This document shows positions 1-9,779 of a stretch of 64,000 nucleotides of DNA, in pieces. Position 1 is the first letter of the stretch; the number at the start of each line of letters is the position of its first letter. Location of the stretch: the NCBI GenBank assembly GCA_947579665.1, contig CANPUZ010000061.1, forward strand, positions 930,001 through 994,000, given 5' to 3'. The notes under the pieces were generated by a model. The model was not told the origin of the DNA. It saw nothing but the letters and a program-made list of their open reading frames with translations, and made no database searches. The translations under genes and the position numbers were made by a program. Origin of the DNA: Sympetrum striolatum. Its lineage: Eukaryota; Arthropoda; Insecta; Odonata; Libellulidae.

Positions 1-942
1 ATTCCTATGATGGCTACAAATACATTTCAGGAATGTTCAGAAAATGGTTCCATGAAGGTTCAAAAATGTTCACAGTTCACATGCCTTTATTATAACACAG
101 CAATGGTCTTATTATACAAAAAATATTACTCCTATTTGCAGTAAAATTTTCAGATGAAAATGGGCACAGGGTGTGCCAATGAGCTTCAAAAAAGTGTCTT
201 TTTTGCCCTAAATTAAACCCAATTTATGTAAATGACAGGTAGTACATAGAGAACATTATTGTTAAACCTCGAGTACTCGCGTCTTGGTCGAATCTGAATT
301 TTAAAATTCCATATCTTTTTATAAGTGCTTCTTTACCTCTTCTTTCTCGTAGCAGCTGAGTTTTAGAATGTTCTGAACCAGTCGTGCATTTTTGCCAGAA
401 ATGGAAGTTTAATTGTTTAAACAAATTCATTCTTAGCGGTAGTGCCAGGTAGATGAAAGACCTTTATGTGAAATATTGCATTTTTGTTACCGACTTAATT
501 TTTAGAGATATTATATAAATTTCATATAATTAATGATTATCATTAATGTATTAAATGTTATTTTATTTTTAAACAGTATTTATACGCAATATTCCAACTT
601 CATCAGTCATATATATATTTACGTCAGGGATATCGAATATTTACGGAATATTAAAATTATTTGAAAAAAATTTGATTTTATTTTAATAAACAGGTTAGCC
701 ATTAATAAATACGACATCATCACTAATGAATTAAAAATTTATTCACTGCATTTTGAGACAATTTTCCCCTTTGGAAGATGTCGGGTCGATTCCACCCAAC
801 GCGACTACTGACGTGACGATTTGGGACGTTAGTACTCGAGGGTTAAAAGACCTAAGAGACGCAGAATGACGAAAAGAAAAGATAAGAAAGTTAAGAATTA
901 AAATGTGTACACTGGTGCACTCAAAGCACCAGTGCTGGAGGG
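1..942. mobile_element. TTAA-flanked MITE family alpha, copy 1 (left-truncated by window, interrupted)
   Basis: Positions 1-265 and 843-942 align in order with the right part of the copy at 18853-19380: both share the 'gggcacrgggtg' and 'gagcttcaaaa' tracts and the 'gtacatagaga' segment. The element ends 'agtgctggaggg' followed by TTAA (943-946), the piggyBac-type target site. Its left end lies outside the window. The two halves are separated exactly by the beta element (266-842), so alpha is the older insertion. It has no coding capacity; the short minus ORF at 224-430 crosses the junction and is spurious. Confidence 0.75.
266..842. mobile_element. TTAA-flanked MITE family beta, copy 1
   Basis: A 577-bp element flanked by TTAA (262-265 and 843-846). 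Its ends are inverted repeats: left ACCTCGAGTACTCGCGTC, right (reverse complement) CCCTCGAGTACTAACGTC. A second copy lies in opposite orientation at 44882 onward, sharing the interior 'tgtcgggtcgattcca' segment and the adjacent 'ttttcccctttggaaga' segment. TTAA duplication plus C-rich TIRs are diagnostic of piggyBac-type miniatures. It is inserted inside the alpha element. Confidence 0.85.
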
Positions 943-1049
943 TTAATTGTCCATGCCAGGAAACACGCTATTTCAAATTGTTTATAAAATATATTGTTAT
1001 TGAAAGGAAGCCCACTTTAAAGAATGAAATATATTCTATGACACTCTAA

Positions 1050-1627
1050 CCCTTCCTTGACTGTGTCGTCAGCTGTGCGGGGTACTAGGGTACCCCAATG
1101 CCTTTTTTGCTAATATTAGGTAATTTTTTTGTTTTTCTTTTAATTAACTTATAAATATGTTTAGAAATACATTACTGATTATTTTGTTGAGATTATCTTT
1201 CATTATTTTGGAGGTAGCATTAGAGGTTTGGCTATTATATGGCGTCATCCCAGGCACACCCAAAAACATCCCTGTACATGAAATATACTGACGATAATGT
1301 GATATAATTACTGTTAATGCAATAAATAATGAATCAATTACAAAACCCGTAAGAAAGGGTGACTGAATAGCCACAATCACACGACATGACATTGCGTACA
1401 GCAATCCAAGCGAAAGTGGCTGTGCGGGATACTTTGGTACCCCATTAAAAAACTAAAGATATTTAGGAAATGAGTCTGTGAAACAAATTTCTTTCAATTA
1501 CAAAATATGGAAGAAACATTTATGCACGAATACATGGAATGAGAAACATATGTGCTTAAAAATAAAACTTTTCTGTTGAATTTAGCTATTTTGGGGTCCT
1601 CCAGTACCCTGCTACGTCAGGGAAGGG
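1050..1627. mobile_element. TTAA-flanked MITE family gamma, copy 1
   Basis: A 578-bp element with inverted ends CCCTTCCTTGAC / GTCAGGGAAGGG. TTAA follows the right end (1628-1631); the left target is CTAA, probably a mutated TTAA. A 579-bp copy at 43371-43949 lies in opposite orientation. It carries 'ggggtaccc'-type motifs near both ends ('ggtactagggtacccc', 'tttggtacccc'). The 86-codon minus ORF at 1144-1404 is chance. Confidence 0.85.
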
Positions 1628-1899
1628 TTAAGGTCATTCTTTCTCATACTAAAGTGCTAATTCTTTGAAGAAAAAGTCAGGAGGCAATCACAAAATAAAT
1701 GTAATTGATAAAGGAATAGCTTTTGTCCAAACCATTGTTAAAGTGGTTACACCAAATTAAATGGTTCTAAGGTTATGAAGTCTATAAAAAGTATTTCCTG
1801 ATTTAAATAAAATTATATATACGTAAAATGGGTACCATGAAATAATTTTTGTTGTTTTGAGTAAGTAGCGAGTATATCTATAAAATAAATCACTTATAT

Positions 1900-2582
1900 C
1901 AGGGTTTCCCAAACTTTTTCTGCAATGGAACACTTCGTAAATCTGGGAAGTTTAACAGAACACTAAGCTTATATTTAGGTTAGGTAATTCTACTTGTAAA
2001 ATCAAAAAAAATCTGATGTGGCCAGCACATGACTTTCTCTATAAATATATGATGTAAATATTTAACTACCGCAGTAATTTCAAACTCTATATTCAATCTA
2101 AACTTGGAATATGAGTGATTAATATATATATATTATTATCTTTGACGCCAAAAACATGAATAATAATGTTTTACGGGACATGCTCGATGAAAACCGATGA
2201 ATTTCGCCTTTCGCCCATAGAGCCCAGAGCGCCCACAGAAAGTACATAATCAGCAACTTCCAGTTTTTCAGTATTTCACAAATAACTCCTAAACAATCAT
2301 AAATACAAACATATGTTTCATACAAAAGTTATAGTAAATTACATTATCTAAAACTTTTATAAATAATAATATATACCTTAATATCATATTTATGGAGATA
2401 TTTTGAAAACCGGAAATGAGCTTTAATGAATGAAGCTCGACTTCCGGTTCACCGATTTACTCCAAAAACTAATCAACTCTGACAGCACACACCACAGTAC
2501 TATATACGAAGTTTGGTATTGATACGACCAATAGTTTTCACGTTAGAGCGCCCACTATCACACACACACATACAGACACACA

Positions 2583-2632
<50 letters not shown>

Positions 2633-2921
2633 TCATTCCGAAAATGGTCAAAACGTGTTCTAGGGACCCCAAAACATGTATTTCCGTTGAAATCTCGAAG
2701 TCGAATTTTTTCATGAAAACAATACTTTCTCTATACTTTTTCGTATATGGAGAAAGTAAAAATCATTTAATTATAACAAATTATTTATTTGGTGATTATT
2801 TTTAAATATAAAACTATAATATTGCAATAAGAACTTAAAATATGAATCAATAAAGCATTTAAAGTCTTTTATTCTCCAATTCTTCATTGACACTCCAAAT
2901 TGTACATAGTTTGGGAAACTG
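1900..2921. mobile_element. Non-autonomous hAT element with perfect 8-bp TSD
   Basis: The left end CAGGGTTTCCCAAACT and the right end AGTTTGGGAAACTG are inverted copies with a 2-nt gap after CAG. Both flanks carry the exact 8-bp duplication ACTTATAT (1892-1899 and 2922-2929). CAGGG-type ends with an 8-bp TSD are the hAT signature. It has no transposase. Most of the interior is occupied by an M repeat (2011-2760), either inserted or carried. Confidence 0.85.
2011..2760 (+). repeat. M repeat copy 1 (DINE/HINE-like, (CA)n-bearing)
   Basis: Starts 'atctgatgtggccagcac', soon followed by 'gactttctc'. It ends in a palindrome, 'actttctctatac'...'tatggagaaagta', plus a short A run. Internally it holds diverged modules beginning 'aataactcctaaacaatca', an 'acttccggt' motif, a (CA)n tract at about 2560-2630 and the 'cattccgaaaatggtcaaa' block. 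The same architecture recurs at least ten more times in the window. The 67-aa ORF over the CA tract is not a gene. Confidence 0.8.
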
Positions 2922-3333
2922 ACTTATATGAACATAAATATAAAAACAAAATATGTCTCGTTGTTGAGAACACTTATATGAGGTCAACGTTTCTTAATCT
3001 CAGTAAATGTTCACAGAAATAATTAATTAAATAATAAGTATCCCACAGATCTGGTATAATTTGGTCTTTGTGAAACCTCTTTTTAGAAAACCTTATGCTG
3101 TATCATGTATTGACAAGTAAGATACATCCTGTATATTGTTTAAATATTGATCAATCCTTTCATAGATTTAATTTAAAGATTAAGCTAAGATTTTAGAAAT
3201 ATTTTACCCTCACTTATACAATTAATAATAATAGATAAAAGTTTATCTCTAATGAATTTATTGTAACTGCCTAGCATGCTAATGATTATAAGGAAAAATC
3301 AAGCAAAACTGTACTGCAATCCTGACAGCAAAA

Positions 3334-4044
3334 ATCTGATGTGGCCAGCACATAACTTTCTCCATATATATAAGATATAAATATTTATCTACCGCAGTAA
3401 TTTCGAACTCTATATTCCATCTAAACTTGGGATATGAGTGATTAATATATATATATTATTATCTTTGACGCCAAAAACATGAATAATAATGTTTTACGGG
3501 ACATGATCGATGAAAAACGATGAAATTGGCATTTCGCCCAGAGCGCCCACAAAGTACATAACGGCTACTTCCGGTTTATCGGTATTTCACGAATAACTCC
3601 TAATCAACCGGTGATACAAAAATATGTTAAATACAAAAGTTATAGTAAATTACATTATCTAAAACTTTTATAAGTAATACAATGCACGTATATATCATAT
3701 TTATGGAGATATTTTGAAAACCGGAAATGAGCTTTCATGAATGAAGCTCGACTTCCGGTCAACCGATTTACTCCAAAAACTAATCAACTCTGACAGCACA
3801 CACCACAATACTATATACGAAGTTTGGTATTAATACGACCAATAGTTTTCACGATGGAGCGCCCACTAACACACACACACATACACACACACACACACAC
3901 ACATACACTCATACACACAGACATAATTCCGAAAATGACGTGTTCTAGAGACCCCAAAACATGTATTTCCGTTGAAATCTCGAAGTCGAATTTTTTCATG
4001 AAAACAATACTTTCTCTATACTTCGTATATGGAGAAAGTAAAAA
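3334..4044 (+). repeat. M repeat copy 2
   Basis: Full-length copy closely matching copy 1, with a CA/CATA tract at about 3870-3920 and the terminal palindrome 'ctttctctatacttcgtata'. ORFs on both strands across the tract (82-84 codons) are low-complexity artefacts. The flanking intervals 2930-3333 and 4045-4790 hold AT-rich sequence in which I recognise nothing. Confidence 0.8.
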
Positions 4045-4796
4045 ACAGTTTCTCTCAGGAGTCATTCACTGATATATATAAATTTAAACACAATAATCTT
4101 ATGTATATAATCTTCAAACACTAAAAATAAAAAAAACACAAAGATTTGTACGAATTCCTCCAAGTTACACTTGAGTTCATTTCTTTAATTATATAATCTT
4201 CAATTAAAAATAAAATGATGCTCGTGATGTCATCTAAAACTTGAAAACGGCTTGATCAATTTGAATATTTTTTTTGTTTTGTTCGCCTCTGTACGGAGGT
4301 GGTTTAGGAAAAAAGAAAATTAGGAAAAACCCAAAAGGAACAGCCGAAAAAGCATTTCCATAAGAAATGCACGTAAAGTTCATTTTTCTCGCTGCAGGCT
4401 TCATTTCATTTGAACATTTAAATTAGAAATAATAGTCGCACAAAGTCGAACCAAGCACCAAAAGAAGTGGAATAGAATAAAGATTCTTATTCTGGTCGTG
4501 GAATATCGTTTACGAATCGAAATTTCGATAATTTTGATGAAATGCGTGAATATTTTATCGAAATTCCGAGGTTGTAAACAACCCGTCCCCCTTGACAACG
4601 AAGGCGATTTCAAGTTCGTGTATTTATCCATCGAAATGCATTTAGAATATGAATTAATCCTCATAATAACTTTATGAAGAAGAAAAAATTGCATGAGATT
4701 TTAACGTTTGCTGTTACGAACAATATCCTGTGAAGAAAATTTCACAAAAGTATGCTACCTTTAAAAAAACAGCCTAACTGAAATTCAGTCAACACA

Positions 4797-4975
4797 GCGT
4801 AACTGCTATGATTGAAGAACTTGGCTGCAAAAAATTAGAATATAGACGTCAAGTAAAAAGGTTAGGGAATATATACAAAACTATTACTGGAAAGCCTTCG
4901 TTGAAAGAATTAAACAATAGACTCAGGAAACAGGATTACCTCGGGAGAAATGACCACAATCACAAAGTCGCTTAA
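4797..4975 (+). pseudogene. LINE reverse-transcriptase C-terminal scrap
   Basis: One frame (starting with the codons for V-T-A-M-I-E-E-L-G) reads as the tail found after the RT domain of Jockey/CR1/L2-type LINEs. In those families the pattern is SVTxML..LGW..L..RR, then a charged helix and a YK.I segment. Here the conserved GW is GC, and YRRQVKRL...IYKTITGKP follows. It ends at DHNHKV without a stop context and is closed on both sides by stops. No N-terminal RT motifs are nearby, so it is a 5'-truncated relic. Clade assignment is not possible from about 60 codons. Confidence 0.5.
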
Positions 4976-5215
4976 ACAGACAAAAGATGTTTGTAAATTT
5001 TTATTTCTAAATTGGGTAATATAAGGAAGGAACAATTTACCTGGAGAAGTTTTAGAACCTTTTCCTCCTTCTTATATTATATTTATCAATAAAACTAAAA
5101 GGGTTTGGTGATTTTGTTGTAGTGTTGTGATTTTTATAATATTGTAATATTACTGTAATATTGTAGATGTTGTATAATTGTTGTAAATTTTGAAGAATTT
5201 TGTATATATAATAGA

Positions 5216-6369
5216 CGAGTAAGAGTTGCTTGCATACTGCAAGCATATGGAATGTATTTATAATCTTTATTCACTTGCCTAGTTTTGAGTTTCAATGTTA
5301 TCGGTAAGAGTTTAAAATAATTTTAAAATTCGTAGCATTTTCTTATTTTCGTAGACGCCTGGTGTCGAACCCAGGACATATTGGCAGATGCGAATAGACA
5401 AAATAACTCGTTAGGACTTGATCTTAATTAATGCAAAGTTTGAAGTCTATGTCGTTACGGGAAGGTCCTGAAATAAGACTCCATTATCCCCATCTTAAAT
5501 GCATACGGCAATGTAAATGGCTCTCTGGGATCGAACCAAGGACGATCAAGGAAATCTAAAATATGTTTTTCATATGTATCAATGATCTCTATCTATATGC
5601 AGAATTTCAAGTTTCTATATTATCGGGAAGGGGTTCAAAAAAATTCTTGAAAATCAGATCAGTTACTGATTGTAGAGACATCTGGTGTCGAACCCAGGAC
5701 ACATTGACAGCTGTGAATGCACAGTTTGATTTGTAAGTACATGATGTTATTTAATGCAGAGTTTGAAGTCAATATCATGCCGGGAAGTACCTAAAATTTC
5801 TTTCCATTATCTCCATAAGAAATGCATTGAGGAATGTAAATGGCCCCCTGGGATCGAACCAAGGACCATCAGGGAATTTATAAAATTAGATTATGAAATA
5901 TATATATGATCTCTAACATCATGCCGAATTTCAAGTTTCCATGCCATCGGGAAGGGGTCCAAAAAAAATCTTAAAAATCGCCATAATACAGTTTAAAGGG
6001 AAGATAATTGCCCTAACCTAACATCAAACCAAGGATAATTGTCAAAGATGTCTTTTTGATTTTCGTTGGATATGCATGGCTTCTAGTGATCCCTTGAATT
6101 TCAACTCTCTACTTTTCCGGGAAAAGCATCAAAAAAATTTTCGGAAATCCCCACCATGCATCTATATGGAGAAAATCGGGACTTTGGGGCCCTCTGGAAT
6201 CGAACCCATGACACTGAGGTTCAAAGTCGCAATTTTTCTGGCGGTTACACGTTATGGCCAATATGTCGTAAAGATTTTAAATCAATGACGTTTGTGGTTT
6301 AGCCTGTAAATTAGTATCCTATCTATCTATCTATATGAATGAATCCAGAGAGCATCTATGTATAATAGA
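5216..6369 (-). mobile_element. Modular non-autonomous Helitron H2-a
   Basis: Read on the minus strand it starts TCTATTATACATAGATGC immediately after A. It ends with the hairpin GCTTGCAGTATGCAAGC, a short spacer and CTCG followed by T: the Helitron layout of A|TC...hairpin...CTNN|T. The inside is a tandem series of diverged modules of about 160-172 bp, each bearing a 'tgggttcgannccag'-type motif. These show on the plus strand as 'tcgaaccca/tcgaaccaag' near 5355, 5527, 5688, 5850, 6020 (degenerate) and 6190. No Rep/helicase ORF is present. Sister copies are at 9932, 26119, 31576 and 56490. Confidence 0.75.
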
Positions 6370-6534
6370 TATGTATTACATACTGCCTTCGGGAGGTTTC
6401 TCTCCCGCCTAGGGTGAATACCAGCAGATATGTGATTTCCTCCCTCCCATGATATGATTACCACCTGGCCTTGTGCCTACTTGTGGTTGTAATAAATAAA
6501 TGCAGATCAGACAATTGCAGAAGCAACAGGAATT

Positions 6535-6909
6535 TTAAAATAGCTGAATGATGACAATTTCAACTTTTGGTTCAAGCTTTTTCATCAGATTACGCCTCAT
6601 GTTGGAATAATTTACATCCAGATGCAATCTCGAGATATTAGTGAAAGTTAATGAATACATAACAAATTTCAAAACTGCTTTTTTAGAATTCAGAAACTCA
6701 AAGTGCTGCGAGAATTCTTCGAAGACACTCGTGGCAGAAGCTAAGGAAGTGTATGACTGTATATGTGTTGATATTAACCCTCCAGTGCTCACGTCAATTT
6801 TTGTAACGCAACTATTTTGATGAAAAATATCCTTTGTCTTAAATTTAGAAAATTTTCTTTTCCAGGGTCTGGAGATGGATACGTTTTTCAACTTTTCTCC
6901 AACTTTCAA
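6535..6909 (-). pseudogene. Possible hAT-type transposase scrap
   Basis: An open frame of about 124 codons. Its C-terminal half (about residues 55-124) contains EEFSQHFEFLNSKKAV, then an F/L-rich stretch, and ends VEIVIIQLF. This is reminiscent of the segment 'EF..RF.DF....' followed by '..EI/LI.LQ' in GTF2IRD2/EPM2AIP1-like hAT transposases. The N-terminal 40 residues come from the inverted-repeat segment at 6845-6909 and are unrelated. No catalytic Asp/Glu motif or dimerisation block is visible. The match is from memory of family patterns and is weak; it could be a chance frame. Confidence 0.3.
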
Positions 6910-7266
6910 CTGCTTTACCGGAAATTGTGCTGTTTTATAAATTATTTTCCTAAAACTTACCCTGCCTTCCGTCTCGATTCGCGAAAGCCCCTAGGCCCAA
7001 ACTAATACATCAGTAAAGGGAGAAATGTTTGCCCTGCATGTCCAAATCATTCCCTTACTAAATACATTATACTAGTATATTCTAAAAAGCTCAAAAATAG
7101 CAATAAGGAGACGGATAGGATATAGGATCCATTCCATGAATAGAGGTGGAATTCAGGGTAAGCTTTACGAAAATATTTAATAAATCAACCAGATTTTGCA
7201 TAAAATAGTTGAAAGTTTGAAAAAAATTGGGGAATATATCCATCTCCAGACCCTGAAAAGGAAAAA
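6845..7266. repeat. Imperfect inverted repeat around 'agggtctggagatggata'
   Basis: About 6845-6975 reappears inverted at about 7150-7266. Both copies contain 'cagggtctggagatggata', then 'ctttcaact', a 'tttattaaatattttc'-like tract and 'cttaccctg'. The right arm abuts M copy 3. Probably a fold-back or two copies of one short repeat; no target duplication was identified. Confidence 0.55.
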
Positions 7267-7953
7267 TCTGACATGGCCAACACATGACTTTCTCCATATT
7301 TATTGAAAACAGAAGCCAATGCCGGTAATATATAAATAACTCCAGAACAATGAGTGTTACAGGACAATGTTTCATACAAAAGTTGTAGTAAAATACATTA
7401 TCTATAACTTTTGTATGTAATTGTATATACCTACATTGCATTCTGAAAGAGATATGTATGAAAAACTTCCATCACTGGATAAACAACAACTTCCAGTAAA
7501 CCATTATTCAACAATAACTCCTAAACAATCAGTGATACGAAAAAATGTTTCACAGAAAAGTTGTAGTAAATTAAATTATCTATAACTTTAGTTTATAATT
7601 GTATATACCTAAATTGCATTCTGACAGAGATATTTAAGAAACAAAGGTTTGTTCCGGATAAACCGCAACTTCTGGTTAAGCGATATTCACCAAAAACTAA
7701 TCAACTTTTTAAATTGTTAGGAATATACTAAATACGAATTTTGGAAATGATCGGATAATTACTTTTTAAGATAGAGCGCCCACGAACTTTTTTACCACAG
7801 ACACACACACACACACACAGACAGACATGTTCAGGAATATAGCGAAAACAAACTCTATGGGCCCCAATACATCTATTTCCGTCGAAATCTGGAGGTCGAA
7901 TATTTTGTGAATACAATACATTATCTATACTACGTGTAGGGAAAAGGTAAAAA
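7266..7953 (+). repeat. M repeat copy 3 (M2 subfamily)
   Basis: Begins 'atctgacatggccaacacat' and carries the M2-specific 'tattgaaaacagaagcc' and 'tatataaataactcc' blocks. Two modules of about 170 bp follow ('aataactcctaaacaatcag' ... 'cattctgacagagatat'), then a shortened CA tract (about 7800-7820) and a degraded terminal palindrome 'tacgtgtagggaaaagg'. The stretch 7954-8427 shows no recognisable feature. Confidence 0.75.
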
Positions 7954-8427
7954 CATTCAGTGACAATTTGGATTGTTTTAAATTATAACCACTTGAAGAT
8001 TATTATTGTTAGCAAATGATAACTTTGCTCTATTTAGATATGTAGATTAGTAACAAAATACTTTTTATTTGGGATGAATATCACCAACGGTTTGCGAGAT
8101 ATATAATTTTTAACTAACAGGTGTACAAGATTTTTAAATGGCCAAATTGAAATCCGGCAACAGGACCCCCACCTGTGGGGATTTAATTCTGGCGGACAAG
8201 GTTGAAACAAAGGCTAAAATTTTTCTAGAACAGCACTACCACTAATTTTAGCTACTGCCGCTGCCTTTGAAGCCCAAAAAAATCTCTCAAAAACCAGAAA
8301 TCGACTTAAACCCTGAATATAAAATTTAATACCACCTAAAGGTAAATAAGTGAAATTGCCTGCTTAAACATTTGTTGAACAAAAACTCACCACAATTATT
8401 TCTTACTGAAACTAATTTTTGGCAAGT

Positions 8428-9138
8428 CTAATTAACGTAGATCGGACGAGAGGGCGTTAAGCGCGTGAACAGATTGAGATCGAAGTTTTTCGTAACTGCA
8501 AAGTCTAATAAATCAGAAGAATTGTATGAGAAGTGAGTGGGCTCTTGAGGAGAGTGGATTTGGATGGAGTTCTTGATTAAGAACTTACGAAGAGTAATGC
8601 CATTTTTATTATTTTTGACTGAGCCCCAGTCGGAATGTTTCGCATTCCAATCGCCAGTGTAAATGCATATTTCGTCAGTGTTAAAGAGAGGAGCGAGTTC
8701 GTCTTTTGAAAATGAGTTATTATGGCCGTAGAAGGAATAGATGTTGACCGGTTTGCTGTTTGTTTGAATCTGAATTCCTATGGTGTCCAAAGAGGTTGAG
8801 ATGGGGGTAGGGAGCAAGGTAAATTTAATGTGATTTTTGATTAAAATCGCCAGTCCACCTCCTCGTGTGGGACGATCGAAACGATGAATATTATAGTTCG
8901 GAACAAAGAAAGAATGACTAGATTTGAGGAAAGTTTCTTGTAGACAGATAATATCGAAAGAATGAAGAAGTACAAAGTCGATGAATTCTGATTTTTTGTT
9001 AATTACACTGTTACAGTTCCAGGAGAGGATGGTGAGACACTTGTGCGATGAGCGATTTAAGGGGTTGAATATAATGACATCAACTCTTTTAAAATTATGA
9101 TTTTCTGGTCTTTGATGGAGTGGGCAGATTGGACTTAT
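8428..9138 (-). pseudogene. Jockey-type LINE endonuclease (EEP/APE domain), partial
   Basis: The minus frame is open from a stop near 9138 to the stop at 8428 (about 235 codons). It reads as the exonuclease-endonuclease-phosphatase domain of a Jockey-clade non-LTR ORF2. Visible blocks in order: LTILSWNCNSVINKKSEF (metal-binding Asn), then DIICLQETFLKS (catalytic Glu), then RPTRGGGLAILIK, then the GDWNAKHSDWGS block (the Asp-x-Asn motif), then PTHF and SDLLDFAVTKN (the SD.LD motif). The EEP core residues are therefore present. The expected C-terminal SDH motif and the RT are missing, so it is truncated at the 3' side. The nearby RT tail at 9182 is on the opposite strand and is a different insertion. 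Confidence 0.85.
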
Positions 9139-9181
9139 TTAAGAATGTTGAAAAACCATGCTGCGAGATCGGTGGAATTAG

Positions 9182-9712
9182 ATGAAGAGGTCTGAAGATG
9201 GGAAGAAACGCGTGTCGGCGGAGGATGAATTTCATCATGAAATGATGAAACCCCTTCTGGAATATGCAGCAAGTATATGGGATCCGGCGGATGAAACGTG
9301 TACTCGCGAACTCGAGAAAGTGCAGCGTAAAGCGGTTTGTTTTGTTAAGAAATGCTATGATAGAAAAGCAAGCGTTACAAAAATGCTCTCAAACGTAGGC
9401 TGGGAATCCTTGAAAGAAAGGAGATTGGAAGCTGCGATTGCTTAATAAATTCAGGGAAACTACATTTTCGGAAGATACAATCGGTATCATGCAACCCCCA
9501 TTCTATATTGATCCGATAATGACCGTAAGTTAAGAGAAATAGATGCTAGGACGAATCGCTTTAAAAATTCATTCTTTCCGTGAGCGATAAACGACATAAA
9601 CCGATTAAGGAAGTTGTTTAGATTCAACTGGTGTCTACACCCCCTGCCACACGCCGAAAGGCGGCTTTCAGGGTATTAATGTAGATGTAGATGAAATATA
9701 TTTGTGGCCAAA
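9182..9712 (+). pseudogene. LINE RT C-terminus and 3' end, copy 1
   Basis: The frame 9182-9445 contains LLEYAASIWDPADE, then RELEKVQRKAVCFVKKCY and SVTKMLSNVGWESLKERR. This is the post-RT block typical of arthropod Jockey/CR1-like ORF2 (LEYAS.VWDP..., LEKVQRRA.RFV, GWESL..RR). The frame then decays. The 3' UTR ends with 'caccccctgccacacgccg', then 'aaaggcggctttcagggta' and 'atgtagatgtagatg', shared with copies at 21293 and 22595. It is 5'-truncated, as usual for target-primed retrotransposition. Confidence 0.8.
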
Positions 9713-9779
9713 AGTCAATTATGTTATGACATGTTTTCATGATGAATGAGTGAAATTAATAAACTATTTTCATATAAAA

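Noticed and set aside
2513..2716. ORFs with His-Thr or Cys-Val repeats over CA tracts (also at 3811-4072, 7728-7916, 12301-12571, 36115-36390, 44390-44740, 56044-56386, 61957-62139)
   Set aside because: They are translations of (CA)n microsatellites and adjacent M-repeat sequence, recurring in every copy on both strands; no independent protein signal.
4401..4694. 97-codon minus ORF between M copy 2 and the LINE scrap
   Set aside because: No domain, no splice or promoter context, basic/aromatic composition expected from AT-rich DNA.
5340..6200. tRNA genes suggested by 'ggttcgaa' B-box-like words
   Set aside because: No A box, acceptor stem, D or anticodon arm can be drawn at the right spacing; the words recur as modules of a Helitron family.
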